From an uncultured Acholeplasma sp. (GTDB taxonomy: Bacteria; Bacillota_I; Bacilli_A; Acholeplasmatales; Acholeplasmataceae): a stretch of 6,816 nucleotides of DNA. The stretch spans positions 1-6,816 of the forward strand of contig CALGYU010000013.1 in NCBI GenBank assembly GCA_937934685.1, given 5' to 3'. The notes beneath the pieces are model-generated. The model was given only the letters and a program-made list of their open reading frames with translations. It had not been told where the DNA came from and searched no databases. Of this stretch, positions 1-6,802 are shown one piece after another (within the stretch, counting starts at the first letter, position 1; every line of letters starts with the position of its first letter). Made by a program: the position numbers and the translations under genes.

Positions 1-1817
1 AATTTATTATCATAGAAGTTATATAAAATAGGCGCATTGATGATGATTTTTTTCCCAGTTTCTACTAAAATTGTTTCTAATCCTTCTACTCTACTTTGAT
101 CAATCATACTCCCTAATTCAATTGAATCTTTATCCACTTGGTCTGTAATATTTAACCAATTAAAATCAGTTATAAGACCCGCACCTAGTGGGTTGTCTTT
201 AAATACTTTAGTAATCTTTTTCGCATCGTCTAATCGATATTGATATGGTACTTCTTGATAGTTTCTAAAGTAGAAGTCAAGATCATGTTCAATATTTTTA
301 TTTGAACGATACCATGGGTTAGCATAGTAATCATCTGTACTTGATCCGTAGTAATATGTACCACCTAAGCGATATTCACTATCTTTGATTGCATATCTTC
401 CTGTGAAATCAGGATCTTCGTTGCTGGCTTGATGCGTTTTAACTGCTTCTGCAACACCAACAAAGCGACTGTTTTCCATTAAAACTGCCCCTTGTTCTGT
501 TGGAACTAATCCTTGACTAATGACTTTCATTCCGCCTAAATCTTTTAATCTGTATAGGTCTGTTGAGTCTAATACAACGTTATACATATGAATATCACCT
601 CGTCTTAATCGAGGGAATCTGTCTTGTAAATTTTTAGCGTAAATGTGGTGCATGGTGACGGTAATATTTTCAAATCCGATACCACCTTCGGTATTCCCAA
701 AGTTGAATCCTTTTTTCTGACCTGCAGCAACCGTCATGATTTGTTCTTTGGTTAAGTTATTTCTTAATTCATTATAGTAAGGATATTTGCTTCTATTTTT
801 TTCTAATTCATTAAACTGTACTTCAATAAAATCGTTAACTGAAAAATCAAGATCTAACCATGATAAGGTAACGTTTTGTACATTTCCTTTAGCATCAACC
901 ACACCATCATATGATGTATTTATTGTTAAGTGGTCTAACCAAACGCCATCAACGTTTTCTAAGGTGAAGTAATCCCAGTCATTGACTTTGTAATCACCCT
1001 TATCAAGTTCATCCCATTCCCAAATACCTGTCATATGTAGGTTTCTAAAGACGATATCCTTAGAGTTTCCTTTAATATGAACCGTTAAATGGTTGATTTT
1101 AACGCCTTTATCTGAATAAAGCATAAATCCGTCGCGACCATCAATAATCATTTGTCCAACGCCCATTTCTATTAATGTAGGGTGTAACAGTGGTGTATTA
1201 GGATTAGCTCTGTAGTAATATCCTTTCATGTAATCATTTTTAATTTCATCATCTGTTTTACCAGCTTCTTTAAGTAATTTTTCAACATGTTTTGAACCCA
1301 TGTTTAAATCATTACTTACTTTAATGATGACATTACTCATATATCTAGTTTCTTTTAAGACATTTAGAAGTTCTAATTCATTTTTAACTTCATATTTATT
1401 TTCAACTTGCTGGTTTCTATTTTTAACTGTTAACGCAGCAAACCCACCGATGGCAGTAAACTCGTTTGTGTTTTTAGTTTGATTTTCCCATCCTTTACCA
1501 ACGGTTTGATAAGGTAAAAATTTAACCTCTCCATCTAATTGGATGACTAATTCTAACGTAATGTTCACATCTTCATCCGGTCTTATAAACGTACCATCTG
1601 GCGATAAAATTTGCGGATGGCTTGATTGCCAACTTAAACTTGCTTCTGGGTATAAATCCGTTTTTCTCGGTAATTTTATACTTTCTGTAATGACTTCTGA
1701 TATCTCTATGCTGTCATAGATTTCTTTAAATTTATCTTTTTTAGTCCCTGAATTAATACATGCAGTCAACACGATTAAAAGAGATAAAAATGTCATTGCC
1801 CCCAATATTTTTTTCAT
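1..1817 (-). CDS. Surface lipoprotein with family 1 pectate lyase domain (3' end cut by window edge)
   Basis: Probable extracellular pectate lyase, cleaving polygalacturonate by beta-elimination with calcium. The frame is open from ATG at 1817 to the left edge (605 codons, no stop), so the C-terminus is missing. Residues 1-20 are a lipoprotein signal: KK, a hydrophobic run, then lipobox LTAC with Cys20 as the lipidated residue. Residues ~30-105 resemble an atrophied bacterial Ig-like domain (LSWQSS...DGTFIRP). The lyase domain spans ~115-545. WLDH (293-296) matches the family's WIDH; D282, D304 and D308 (DGVVD) fit the calcium aspartates; R400, P402, R403, R405 and G407 form the RxPRxRxG catalytic motif, followed by HMYN (410-413). 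PYQYRLDDA is typical of the family's C-terminal part. Between the TLSW strand and KKGFNFG (368-374) there are about 40 residues more than usual. Start chosen by AGGAGG at 1826-1831, 8 nt upstream. Family assignment is firm; exact substrate is inferred. Confidence 0.9.
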   Translation of the reverse strand, partial: MKKILGAMTFLSLLIVLTACINSGTKKDKFKEIYDSIEISEVITESIKLPRKTDLYPEASLSWQSSHPQILSPDGTFIRPDEDVNITLELVIQLDGEVKFLPYQTVGKGWENQTKNTNEFTAIGGFAALTVKNRNQQVENKYEVKNELELLNVLKETRYMSNVIIKVSNDLNMGSKHVEKLLKEAGKTDDEIKNDYMKGYYYRANPNTPLLHPTLIEMGVGQMIIDGRDGFMLYSDKGVKINHLTVHIKGNSKDIVFRNLHMTGIWEWDELDKGDYKVNDWDYFTLENVDGVWLDHLTINTSYDGVVDAKGNVQNVTLSWLDLDFSVNDFIEVQFNELEKNRSKYPYYNELRNNLTKEQIMTVAAGQKKGFNFGNTEGGIGFENITVTMHHIYAKNLQDRFPRLRRGDIHMYNVVLDSTDLYRLKDLGGMKVISQGLVPTEQGAVLMENSRFVGVAEAVKTHQASNEDPDFTGRYAIKDSEYRLGGTYYYGSSTDDYYANPWYRSNKNIEHDLDFYFRNYQEVPYQYRLDDAKKITKVFKDNPLGAGLITDFNWLNITDQVDKDSIELGSMIDQSRVEGLETILVETGKKIIINAPILYNFYDNK

Positions 1818-1842
1818 CACTTATTCCTCCTGTGTATTTTTT

Positions 1843-1856
1843 TGAAAACGCTTCCT
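1843..1856 (-). promoter_or_regulatory. cre-like site (CcpA operator) at the pectate lyase promoter
   Basis: On the minus strand the site reads AGGAAGCGTTTTCA, matching 13 of 14 positions of the cre consensus TGNAARCGNWWWCA; only the first base differs. It begins 5 bp downstream of the -10 box, over the predicted transcription start near 1855, which is the classic placement for CcpA repression. The match is seen directly; binding by CcpA is inferred from the consensus, and no ccpA gene is visible here. Confidence 0.7.
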
Positions 1857-1861
1857 TTTAT

Positions 1862-1890
1862 ATTCTATCAAATTAACCACAAAAAGACAA
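1862..1890 (-). promoter_or_regulatory. Sigma-A-type promoter of the pectate lyase gene
   Basis: The -35 box TTGTCT (1885-1890, 4/6 consensus) and the -10 box TAGAAT (1862-1867, 5/6) are separated by exactly 17 bp. Predicted start of transcription is about 1855, giving a leader of roughly 38 nt containing the AGGAGG ribosome binding site. The cre-like site covers the start point and a perfect palindrome lies 2 bp upstream of the -35 box, so the promoter is sandwiched between two candidate operators. Confidence 0.7.
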
Positions 1891-1892
1891 TA

Positions 1893-1909
1893 GTATCATC
1901 AGATGATAC
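1893..1909. promoter_or_regulatory. 17-bp perfect palindrome, candidate operator of the pectate lyase gene
   Basis: GTATCATC-A-GATGATAC: two perfect 8-bp arms around a single central base. It lies 2 bp upstream of the -35 box, with its centre about 46 bp before the predicted transcription start. There is no T-tract and the 1-nt centre is too short for an RNA hairpin loop, so it looks like a binding site for a dimeric regulator rather than a terminator. The regulator's family and whether it activates or represses cannot be told from this window. Confidence 0.55.
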
Positions 1910-1912
1910 ATA

Positions 1913-1943
1913 CAAAAAGAAAAAAGCGCCTATGCGCTTTTTC
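1913..1943 (-). terminator. Rho-independent terminator of the DUF177-rpmF transcript
   Basis: On the minus strand a 9-bp stem, AAAAAGCGC with GCGCTTTTT, closes a 4-nt loop (arms at 1934-1942 and 1921-1929) and is followed by more T (TCTTTTT). It begins about 12 nt after the rpmF stop codon. The stem is A-rich on one side and T-rich on the other, so it could work in both directions, but no plus-strand gene ends here. Confidence 0.85.
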
Positions 1944-1954
1944 TTAATCTAATC

Positions 1955-2140
1955 TTATTTAGATTCTTTTTTCTCTAAAACAAGTTGACCTTTGTAATAA
2001 CCACTGTTTGGAGTTACTCTATGTGGTAAAGTAAATTCTCCTGTTTGAGGACATACTACTAATGCTGGAGCATTTAACTTATAATGCGTGCGACGTTTTC
2101 TTTTCGCAGTCTTACTTGTTCTTCTAAATGGAACTGCCAT
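1955..2140 (-). CDS. rpmF: 50S ribosomal protein bL32, form with most zinc cysteines lost
   Basis: Structural protein of the large ribosomal subunit, 61 residues, the usual length. The N-terminus [20 protein letters not shown] is nearly the family consensus, and [12 protein letters not shown] (residues 40-51) is the diagnostic C-terminal motif. Zinc-binding bL32 proteins carry four cysteines in a CxxC...CxxC pattern; here only Cys30 remains, and the other three positions are Thr33, Thr43 and Ser46, so a zinc ribbon cannot form in the normal way. The ATG is preceded by AGGAGGTG, which overlaps the TAG stop of the upstream DUF177 gene; the gap is 15 nt. Co-transcribed with that gene and ended by the hairpin just downstream. 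Confidence 0.97.
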   Translation of the reverse strand: MAVPFRRTSKTAKRKRRTHYKLNAPALVVCPQTGEFTLPHRVTPNSGYYKGQLVLEKKESK

Positions 2141-2155
2141 CTACCAATACACCTC

Positions 2156-2593
2156 CTATTTTTTTAGTAGATCTTCTAAACCACTGAAAGCTGGGTTGAT
2201 TTCTCTTTTCTTTTCAAATTGAGTGCGATCAACGTTTTCTGAATAAACAGAATACGGCTTTTCAGATAGGATATAAGCAAATATAATGGGTTCTAAATCT
2301 AATACTTTATTTTCTAAAACGTAATCAGCTTCTGGATGTTCCCCAAAGATGATTTCTGCGTTAAAATCTAAAGGATAGATTACAGGTTTTAGTGTTAATG
2401 CACAAGCTAATACAGCATCTGTTTTAACATTGATTTTTATAACACAATAATTGAGATAATTTTCAAGTGTTCCAACAATTGAAACTTGGTCTAAATTTAA
2501 AACCTCATGATGCGTTTCTGTTATGTATGGTGTTAAATTAATCACTTCATTTATTGTTGAAAAACCAGGCAAAATAGCTAAATCATATTTCAT
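2156..2593 (-). CDS. YceD/DUF177 family protein, rpmF partner
   Basis: A 145-residue cytoplasmic protein of the YceD/DUF177 family (YlbN in Bacillus), known for sitting directly before rpmF. In plants and bacteria the family has been linked to 23S rRNA and large-subunit accumulation, but the molecular role is not well defined. Visible support: the central CALTLKPVIYPLDF (about residues 64-77) matches the CxRTLxPVxYPF-type segment of Firmicute members, and the tail NPAFSGLEDLLKK (133-145) matches the family's C-terminal D/NPR-x-xxLxxLL signature. There is no signal peptide or membrane segment. The start ATG follows GAGGTG by 8 nt and lies about 16 nt after the predicted transcription start. 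The stop TAG sits in the rpmF ribosome binding site, so translation of the two genes may be coupled. Confidence 0.88.
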   Translation of the reverse strand: MKYDLAILPGFSTINEVINLTPYITETHHEVLNLDQVSIVGTLENYLNYCVIKINVKTDAVLACALTLKPVIYPLDFNAEIIFGEHPEADYVLENKVLDLEPIIFAYILSEKPYSVYSENVDRTQFEKKREINPAFSGLEDLLKK

Positions 2594-2615
2594 TTTTTTT
2601 CACCTCAACGAAAAT

Positions 2616-2644
2616 ATTATACCTAATAGCCTTAGATTTGTCAA
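2616..2644 (-). promoter_or_regulatory. Perfect-consensus sigma-A promoter of DUF177-rpmF
   Basis: TTGACA (-35, 2639-2644) and TATAAT (-10, 2616-2621) both match consensus at all six positions, with the optimal 17-bp spacer. Predicted transcription start is near 2609, just before the GAGGTG ribosome binding site. It is consistent with strong constitutive expression of a ribosomal protein operon. It lies about 30 bp past the lplA-gcvH terminator, so the operon is transcriptionally separate. Confidence 0.93.
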
Positions 2645-2673
2645 TCTTATAAGAAACTATCGTATAAAGATAT

Positions 2674-2705
2674 AAAAATAGACAGTATTTTAACTGTCTA
2701 TTTTT
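2674..2705 (-). terminator. Rho-independent terminator of the lplA-gcvH transcript
   Basis: A perfect 13-bp inverted repeat (arms 2674-2686 and 2693-2705) surrounds a 6-nt loop. The arm pairs AAAAATAGACAGT with ACTGTCTATTTTT, so each strand of the hairpin ends in five T. It begins 4 nt after the gcvH stop codon. The GC content of the stem is low, as expected in this AT-rich genome. Confidence 0.85.
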
Positions 2706-2709
2706 GGTT

Positions 2710-3075
2710 TTATAGACTTTCTAAGTATGTATCATATGATTCTTGTGTCATTAAGTCATTTAAATCTGTTTCATTCACTGAATCTAATTCTAAGATAGCT
2801 TCATCGGCTGACATCATATCAAATGATGAAGGATCACTTAATAACGTTTGATTTACTTTGGTTACTTTTGCAGTAAATGGTGCGATGAAATCACCTGTTG
2901 TTTTACTACTTTCATAACTTCCAAAAGCTTCACCTTTAGTTATGTTAGTTCCTACTTCTGGTAGATTAACAAAGTTTAAAGTTCCTAAATCAGATAATTT
3001 AAATGAAGTTAATCCTATTTTAGCTGTATTTCCACTTACTTCTACCCAAAAATGGTTTTTGTCAAATTTTTTCAT
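2710..3075 (-). CDS. gcvH: Glycine cleavage system H-like lipoyl-carrier protein
   Basis: Small cytoplasmic protein (121 residues) carrying a lipoyl group on Lys58, which lies in the motif YESSKTTGDFIAP; the family consensus is VESVKaaSdiyaP. Other H-protein marks: HFWVEV (8-13), KIGLTSF (19-25), LPEVG (38-42), KVTKVNQTL after the lipoyl turn, and the C-terminal ESYDTYL. Length is close to the usual ~125. It is divergent: the normal second glutamate/glutamine-rich region and the tryptophan-containing segment near the end are altered. Start: ATG at 3075, 8 nt after GGAGG at 3084-3088; an upstream in-frame TTG would place that ribosome binding site inside the gene. Only 1 nt separates it from the lplA stop, so translation is probably coupled. 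No P, T or L protein is in the window, so it may act in glycine cleavage encoded elsewhere or as a lipoate carrier. Confidence 0.9.
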   Translation of the reverse strand: MKKFDKNHFWVEVSGNTAKIGLTSFKLSDLGTLNFVNLPEVGTNITKGEAFGSYESSKTTGDFIAPFTAKVTKVNQTLLSDPSSFDMMSADEAILELDSVNETDLNDLMTQESYDTYLESL

Positions 3076-3076
3076 T

Positions 3077-4072
3077 TTATTTTCCTCCAATAATTCCTTC
3101 TTTTAGTAATTCCATAAAATCTTGGTTTGTGGCATCTATGATATAGTTACCTATATCAATTTTATCGATGATTTCTTCTAATACTTTTTCTTGATATTTT
3201 ACGTCGATAAAATTTTCTATGAGTGATTCTAGGTTATCTTCTTTATGAAAGAAGTCGCCTTTTAGTTCCATATTTTCTATGTTTCCTTGGTTTAAAGTTA
3301 GTCTTATTTCTAAACTTCCCCATTTAAAACGTCTTTTTAACACTTTGTCATGTTTGGGTTGAATATGATATATCCATTCATCTGTTGCGTATTTTAAAGC
3401 ATTTTCTTTTAACATTTTAACTTCTTCATCATTTATTTCATACGTTGATGTCGTTAATTCTTTTTCTAAATGTTTAATGAGTGCTTCTTGTGTCATTTGA
3501 TTTAAATAAGGTTTTAAATTAGTAACTCTTGATCTAACGCTAGCAATCCCTTTTGAAACTAATTTTTCATCGCTAGGTGTGATGGCTCTAACCATTGTTT
3601 CTACATCACAATCATACATAAGTGTACCATGCATAATCATCCCATTTTTATTTTGCATAAAAGCTGTTCCAGAAACTTTTTTATCATCTAGTAAAATATC
3701 GTTTCTACCACTGAAATCTAATTTTATACCTAATGGTTTAAAAGCATCTACTACTTTGGATAAATAATCTTTAAAACTAAAGTTTTTATCTTTTCTTTTG
3801 GTGATGATTGTAAACATGGTGTTTCTATGGTCGGCATAAACTGCTCCACCACCCGTTGGTCTTCTAAATAGCGATATATTATTTTCTTTTAAGTATGGTA
3901 GGTTAACCTCGTTTTCGATGACTTGGTTTTTACCAACAACTACGCCATGAATCTCCCAAGTAAAAAAGTAAGTTTCATCATCTTTTAATAATTGATTTAA
4001 CACATAATCTTCTAAGGCAAAATAGAAAAATGCTTTTAGATTGCCTTCATTATGGTGTCTGACTAAAATCAT
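3077..4072 (-). CDS. lplA: Lipoate-protein ligase A
   Basis: Activates free lipoate with ATP to lipoyl-AMP and transfers it to a lysine of a lipoyl domain, in the cytoplasm; 331 residues, typical for the two-domain form. The large catalytic domain shows FTWEIHGVVVGKNQ (37-50), RRPTGGGAVYAD (70-81, the RRxSGGGAVYHD lipoate/ATP loop), GRNDILLDDKKVSGTAF (122-138) with Lys132 where the family's lipoyl-AMP-binding lysine is expected, and HGTLM. The accessory C-terminal domain (about 245-331) contains WGSLEIRLTLNQG and GDFF, as in standard LplA proteins, so it should do both activation and transfer. ATG at 4072 is preceded by GGGAG at 4080-4084. The gene is followed 1 nt later by gcvH, the only lipoyl acceptor seen here and its likely substrate. 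It may be transcribed from a -10 box just upstream or by read-through from adhE. Confidence 0.95.
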   Translation of the reverse strand: MILVRHHNEGNLKAFFYFALEDYVLNQLLKDDETYFFTWEIHGVVVGKNQVIENEVNLPYLKENNISLFRRPTGGGAVYADHRNTMFTIITKRKDKNFSFKDYLSKVVDAFKPLGIKLDFSGRNDILLDDKKVSGTAFMQNKNGMIMHGTLMYDCDVETMVRAITPSDEKLVSKGIASVRSRVTNLKPYLNQMTQEALIKHLEKELTTSTYEINDEEVKMLKENALKYATDEWIYHIQPKHDKVLKRRFKWGSLEIRLTLNQGNIENMELKGDFFHKEDNLESLIENFIDVKYQEKVLEEIIDKIDIGNYIIDATNQDFMELLKEGIIGGK

Positions 4073-4092
4073 AATACCACTCCCTGTGTACT

Positions 4093-4098
4093 ATTATA
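4093..4098 (-). promoter_or_regulatory. Possible -10 box of an lplA-gcvH promoter
   Basis: A perfect TATAAT (within GATATAATAG) lies 20 nt before the lplA ATG. There is no good -35 hexamer 16-18 bp upstream, where the sequence is a long A-run, so the box may be chance in AT-rich DNA. It would give a very short leader that still holds GGGAG. The 66-nt gap between adhE and lplA has no convincing terminator, so co-transcription with adhE is the alternative. Confidence 0.4.
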
Positions 4099-4138
4099 TC
4101 ATTGTTGTTTTTTTTTGCTTAAAATATACAACTTATTC

Positions 4139-6715
4139 TTATTTTTTATAATCGTATGTTTTTTGTAAGATTTCTTTCATATCTGAAACTAAAGGTAATC
4201 TTGGATTTGCTGTTGAACATTGGTCTTCATAGGCCATATAAGCTATTTCATCTATTTGATCCATATAGTCTTTTTCTGCAATGTTTTGCTCTTTAAAATT
4301 CATTTTTATGCCTATTTTATTCCCAAGTTGATAACATGCTTCAGAAAACATTAAAACGCCTTCTTGGACTGTTTTTGGCTCTAATCCGATAGCTTTAGCT
4401 AGTTCGTAATACTTTTCATCTGCGTGATAGTATTCATATTTTGGCCAAGTAGATAATTTGGTTGGTCTAGTGCCATTATATGTTATGACGTGTGGTAATA
4501 AAATAGCGTTGATTCTACCATGTGGAATGTGGAATTTTCCGCCTAGTTTATGAGCCATTGAATGGCACATACCTAAAAATGCATTTCCAAAGGCCATACC
4601 TGCCATTGTGGATGCGTTATGCATTTTTTCTCTGGCTTTGAAGTCTTGTCCATCTTGATAAGCTCTTTCTAAGTATTTAAAAACAAGTTTGATGGCTTGT
4701 AAGGCTAAAGCATCTGTATAGTCATTGGCTAGTACGGATACGTAGGCTTCTACTGCGTGGGTCAGGACATCCATACCGGTATCTGCGGTCACTGACTTAG
4801 GTTGTGTTAGAGTTAAAGATGGGTCGACAATAGCAACCGTTGGGGTTAAGGCATAATCTGCTAGTGGATATTTTTTGCCTTCTTTATTATCTGTTATAAC
4901 CGCAAAAGGTGTCACTTCGCTTCCTGTTCCAGAAGTGGTTGGGATACAAACTAATTTGGTTTTTTTACCTAATTCTGGGTATCTAAAGGCACGTTTTCTG
5001 ATGTCCATGAATTTTTGTTTTAGATCATTGAAATCAATTTCCGGATTTTCATAAAACAACCACATAGCTTTTGCTGCATCCATTGGTGATCCACCACCGA
5101 TAGCGATAATCGTGTCTGGTTCAAAAGATTTCATGAGTTCATACCCTTTATAAACTGTTTCAATAGACGGATCTGCTTCTACATCACAAAACAATTGGTA
5201 AGAAACATGATTTCTTCTTAGTTCTAATTGGTCGGTTACTTTTTTTACATAGCCTAAATCCACCATAACTCTATCTGTAACAATGATTGCTTTTTTCATT
5301 TCTCTCATTTGTCTTAAGTATTCGATAGAGTCTTTTTCAAAATATATTTTAGACGGTATTTTGAACCATTGCATATTATTTTTTCTTTCTCCTATTTTCT
5401 TTATGTTAAGTAGGTGAACTGCTGATACGTTATCTCCTACTGAGTTTTTCCCATATGAGCCGCATCCTAGAGTTAATGATGGAATGAATCTGTTATATAT
5501 GTTCCCAATACCACCAAAGGTTGCTGGTGAATTTGAAATGATTCTAATGGCTTTTAATTGAAGACCAAAATCTTTGATGATCTCTTTGTTTTGAGAATGA
5601 ATGACCGCGCTATGTCCTAATCCGTTAAATTCTACCATTTTTTCTGCTAAAGCGATGCCTTCTTTTTCATCTTTGGCTTTCAAAATGGCTAGAATAGGAG
5701 ATAGTTTTTCTCTGGTTAAAACTTCTTTTTCTCCTACTTCTTTACAAAGTGCAGCTAAAATACTGGTATCTTTTTCTACTATAAATCCTGCTTGTTGAGC
5801 AATATGATAGGCACTTTGACCGACAATTTGTGAATTAAGGTTTTTATTGTCTGGAAAAGCTAAATTTTCAATTTTCTTTTTTTCTGTTTCTGTTAAAAAG
5901 TGAACTTTGTATTTTTTAAATTCTTCAATGACTTCTTTATAGATATCTACTTGAATGATTGCGGCTTGTTCTGATGCACAGACCATGCCGTTGTCAAATG
6001 ATTTTGACATGACAATATCTGATACTGCTTGTTTAATGTCAGCTGATTTCTCTATAAATGCTGGGACGTTTCCTGCCCCAACACCCAGTGCTGGTTTCCC
6101 ACATGAATAGGCAGCTTTTACCATCGCATTTCCGCCAGTTGCTAAGATAGTTGATACATCCGGATGATTCATGAGTTGATTAGTTTTTTCCATGGATGGT
6201 AATTTTATCCATGAAATACAATCTTTAGGTGCACCTGCTTTTATAGCAGCATCATAAACTATTTTTGCTGCAAGCTCGCTTGATTTTTGTGCAGAAGGAT
6301 GAAAAGCAAAAATGATTGGGTTTCTTGTTTTTAATGCAATGAGTGCTTTAAAAATAGTGGTTGAGGTTGGGTTAGTTACTGGTGTGATCGCACAAATCAC
6401 ACCTACAGGATCTGCTATTTCAGTGATGCCTGTTACTTTGTTTTCACTAATAATACCTACTGTTTTAAGATGTCTCATATGATTGATGACATACTCTACT
6501 GAAAAAAGGTTTTTGGTGGCTTTATCTTCAAAAACACCTTTTTTAGTTTCTAAAACAGCTTCTTTTGCTAGTCTTCCGTGTGCATCTATCGCTGCAACAG
6601 ATACTTTTGCTACAATGTGATCAATGGTTTCTTGATCATAGTTTTTGTATGTTTCTAGTGCTTTGATAGCATGAGAAACGAGTAAATCGACTTCACCATA
6701 GTTTTGTTTTTCCAT
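4139..6715 (-). CDS. adhE: Bifunctional aldehyde-alcohol dehydrogenase AdhE
   Basis: Converts acetyl-CoA to acetaldehyde and then ethanol with two NADH, regenerating NAD+ in anaerobic fermentation. It is cytoplasmic and in characterised relatives forms helical filaments (spirosomes). 858 residues, near the usual 860-890. The N-terminal CoA-acylating aldehyde dehydrogenase (about 1-440) has TPVTNPTST (111-119), GVGAGNVPAFI (211-221) and the nucleophile Cys246 in NGMVCASEQ. After a linker, the iron-dependent alcohol dehydrogenase (about 450-858) has the nucleotide-binding GGGSPMDAAKA (540-550), TTSGTGSEVTPF (593-604) and the iron ligands D649, H653, H718 and H732, spaced as in E. coli AdhE. Both active sites look intact. 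Start: ATG with AAAGGAG 10 nt upstream. Promoter boxes are weak (TAGAGA-17 bp-TAGTAT, 6762-6790, low confidence). A cre-like site lies about 90 bp upstream. No clear terminator follows. Confidence 0.98.
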   Translation of the reverse strand: MEKQNYGEVDLLVSHAIKALETYKNYDQETIDHIVAKVSVAAIDAHGRLAKEAVLETKKGVFEDKATKNLFSVEYVINHMRHLKTVGIISENKVTGITEIADPVGVICAITPVTNPTSTTIFKALIALKTRNPIIFAFHPSAQKSSELAAKIVYDAAIKAGAPKDCISWIKLPSMEKTNQLMNHPDVSTILATGGNAMVKAAYSCGKPALGVGAGNVPAFIEKSADIKQAVSDIVMSKSFDNGMVCASEQAAIIQVDIYKEVIEEFKKYKVHFLTETEKKKIENLAFPDNKNLNSQIVGQSAYHIAQQAGFIVEKDTSILAALCKEVGEKEVLTREKLSPILAILKAKDEKEGIALAEKMVEFNGLGHSAVIHSQNKEIIKDFGLQLKAIRIISNSPATFGGIGNIYNRFIPSLTLGCGSYGKNSVGDNVSAVHLLNIKKIGERKNNMQWFKIPSKIYFEKDSIEYLRQMREMKKAIIVTDRVMVDLGYVKKVTDQLELRRNHVSYQLFCDVEADPSIETVYKGYELMKSFEPDTIIAIGGGSPMDAAKAMWLFYENPEIDFNDLKQKFMDIRKRAFRYPELGKKTKLVCIPTTSGTGSEVTPFAVITDNKEGKKYPLADYALTPTVAIVDPSLTLTQPKSVTADTGMDVLTHAVEAYVSVLANDYTDALALQAIKLVFKYLERAYQDGQDFKAREKMHNASTMAGMAFGNAFLGMCHSMAHKLGGKFHIPHGRINAILLPHVITYNGTRPTKLSTWPKYEYYHADEKYYELAKAIGLEPKTVQEGVLMFSEACYQLGNKIGIKMNFKEQNIAEKDYMDQIDEIAYMAYEDQCSTANPRLPLVSDMKEILQKTYDYKK

Positions 6716-6802
6716 ATTAAATTGTCTCCTTTATTTTGTTTCGTATCGATTGGTTAATTTCATACTATCATCTTTATTTCATTTTCTCTATTTTTTTTAT
6801 AA

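Noticed and set aside
787..972. 61-codon open frame on the plus strand
   Set aside because: It lies fully inside the pectate lyase frame, has no ribosome binding site and no recognisable protein signature.
1300..1482. 60-codon hydrophobic-looking open frame on the plus strand
   Set aside because: Antisense to the lyase gene; the apparent hydrophobicity comes from reading AT-rich codons in reverse, and there is no ribosome binding site.
3076..3090. TTG start giving gcvH five extra residues
   Set aside because: This extension consists of the GGAGG ribosome binding site and overlaps the end of lplA; ATG at 3075 has ideal spacing and starts where H proteins usually do.
3579..3767. 62-codon open frame on the plus strand
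   Set aside because: Antisense to the conserved catalytic part of lplA, with no start signals.
4099..4135. GTTGT/ACAAC inverted repeat after adhE as a terminator
   Set aside because: Only 5 bp of stem with a loop of about 19 nt and no T-tract on the right side; too weak to call.
5601..5798. 65-codon open frame on the plus strand
   Set aside because: Antisense to the aldehyde dehydrogenase half of adhE, with no start signals.
6716..6802. Rex operator or riboswitch in the adhE leader
   Set aside because: No TTGTGA-N-TCACAA-type repeat and no stable hairpin or anti-terminator is visible in this AT-rich stretch.
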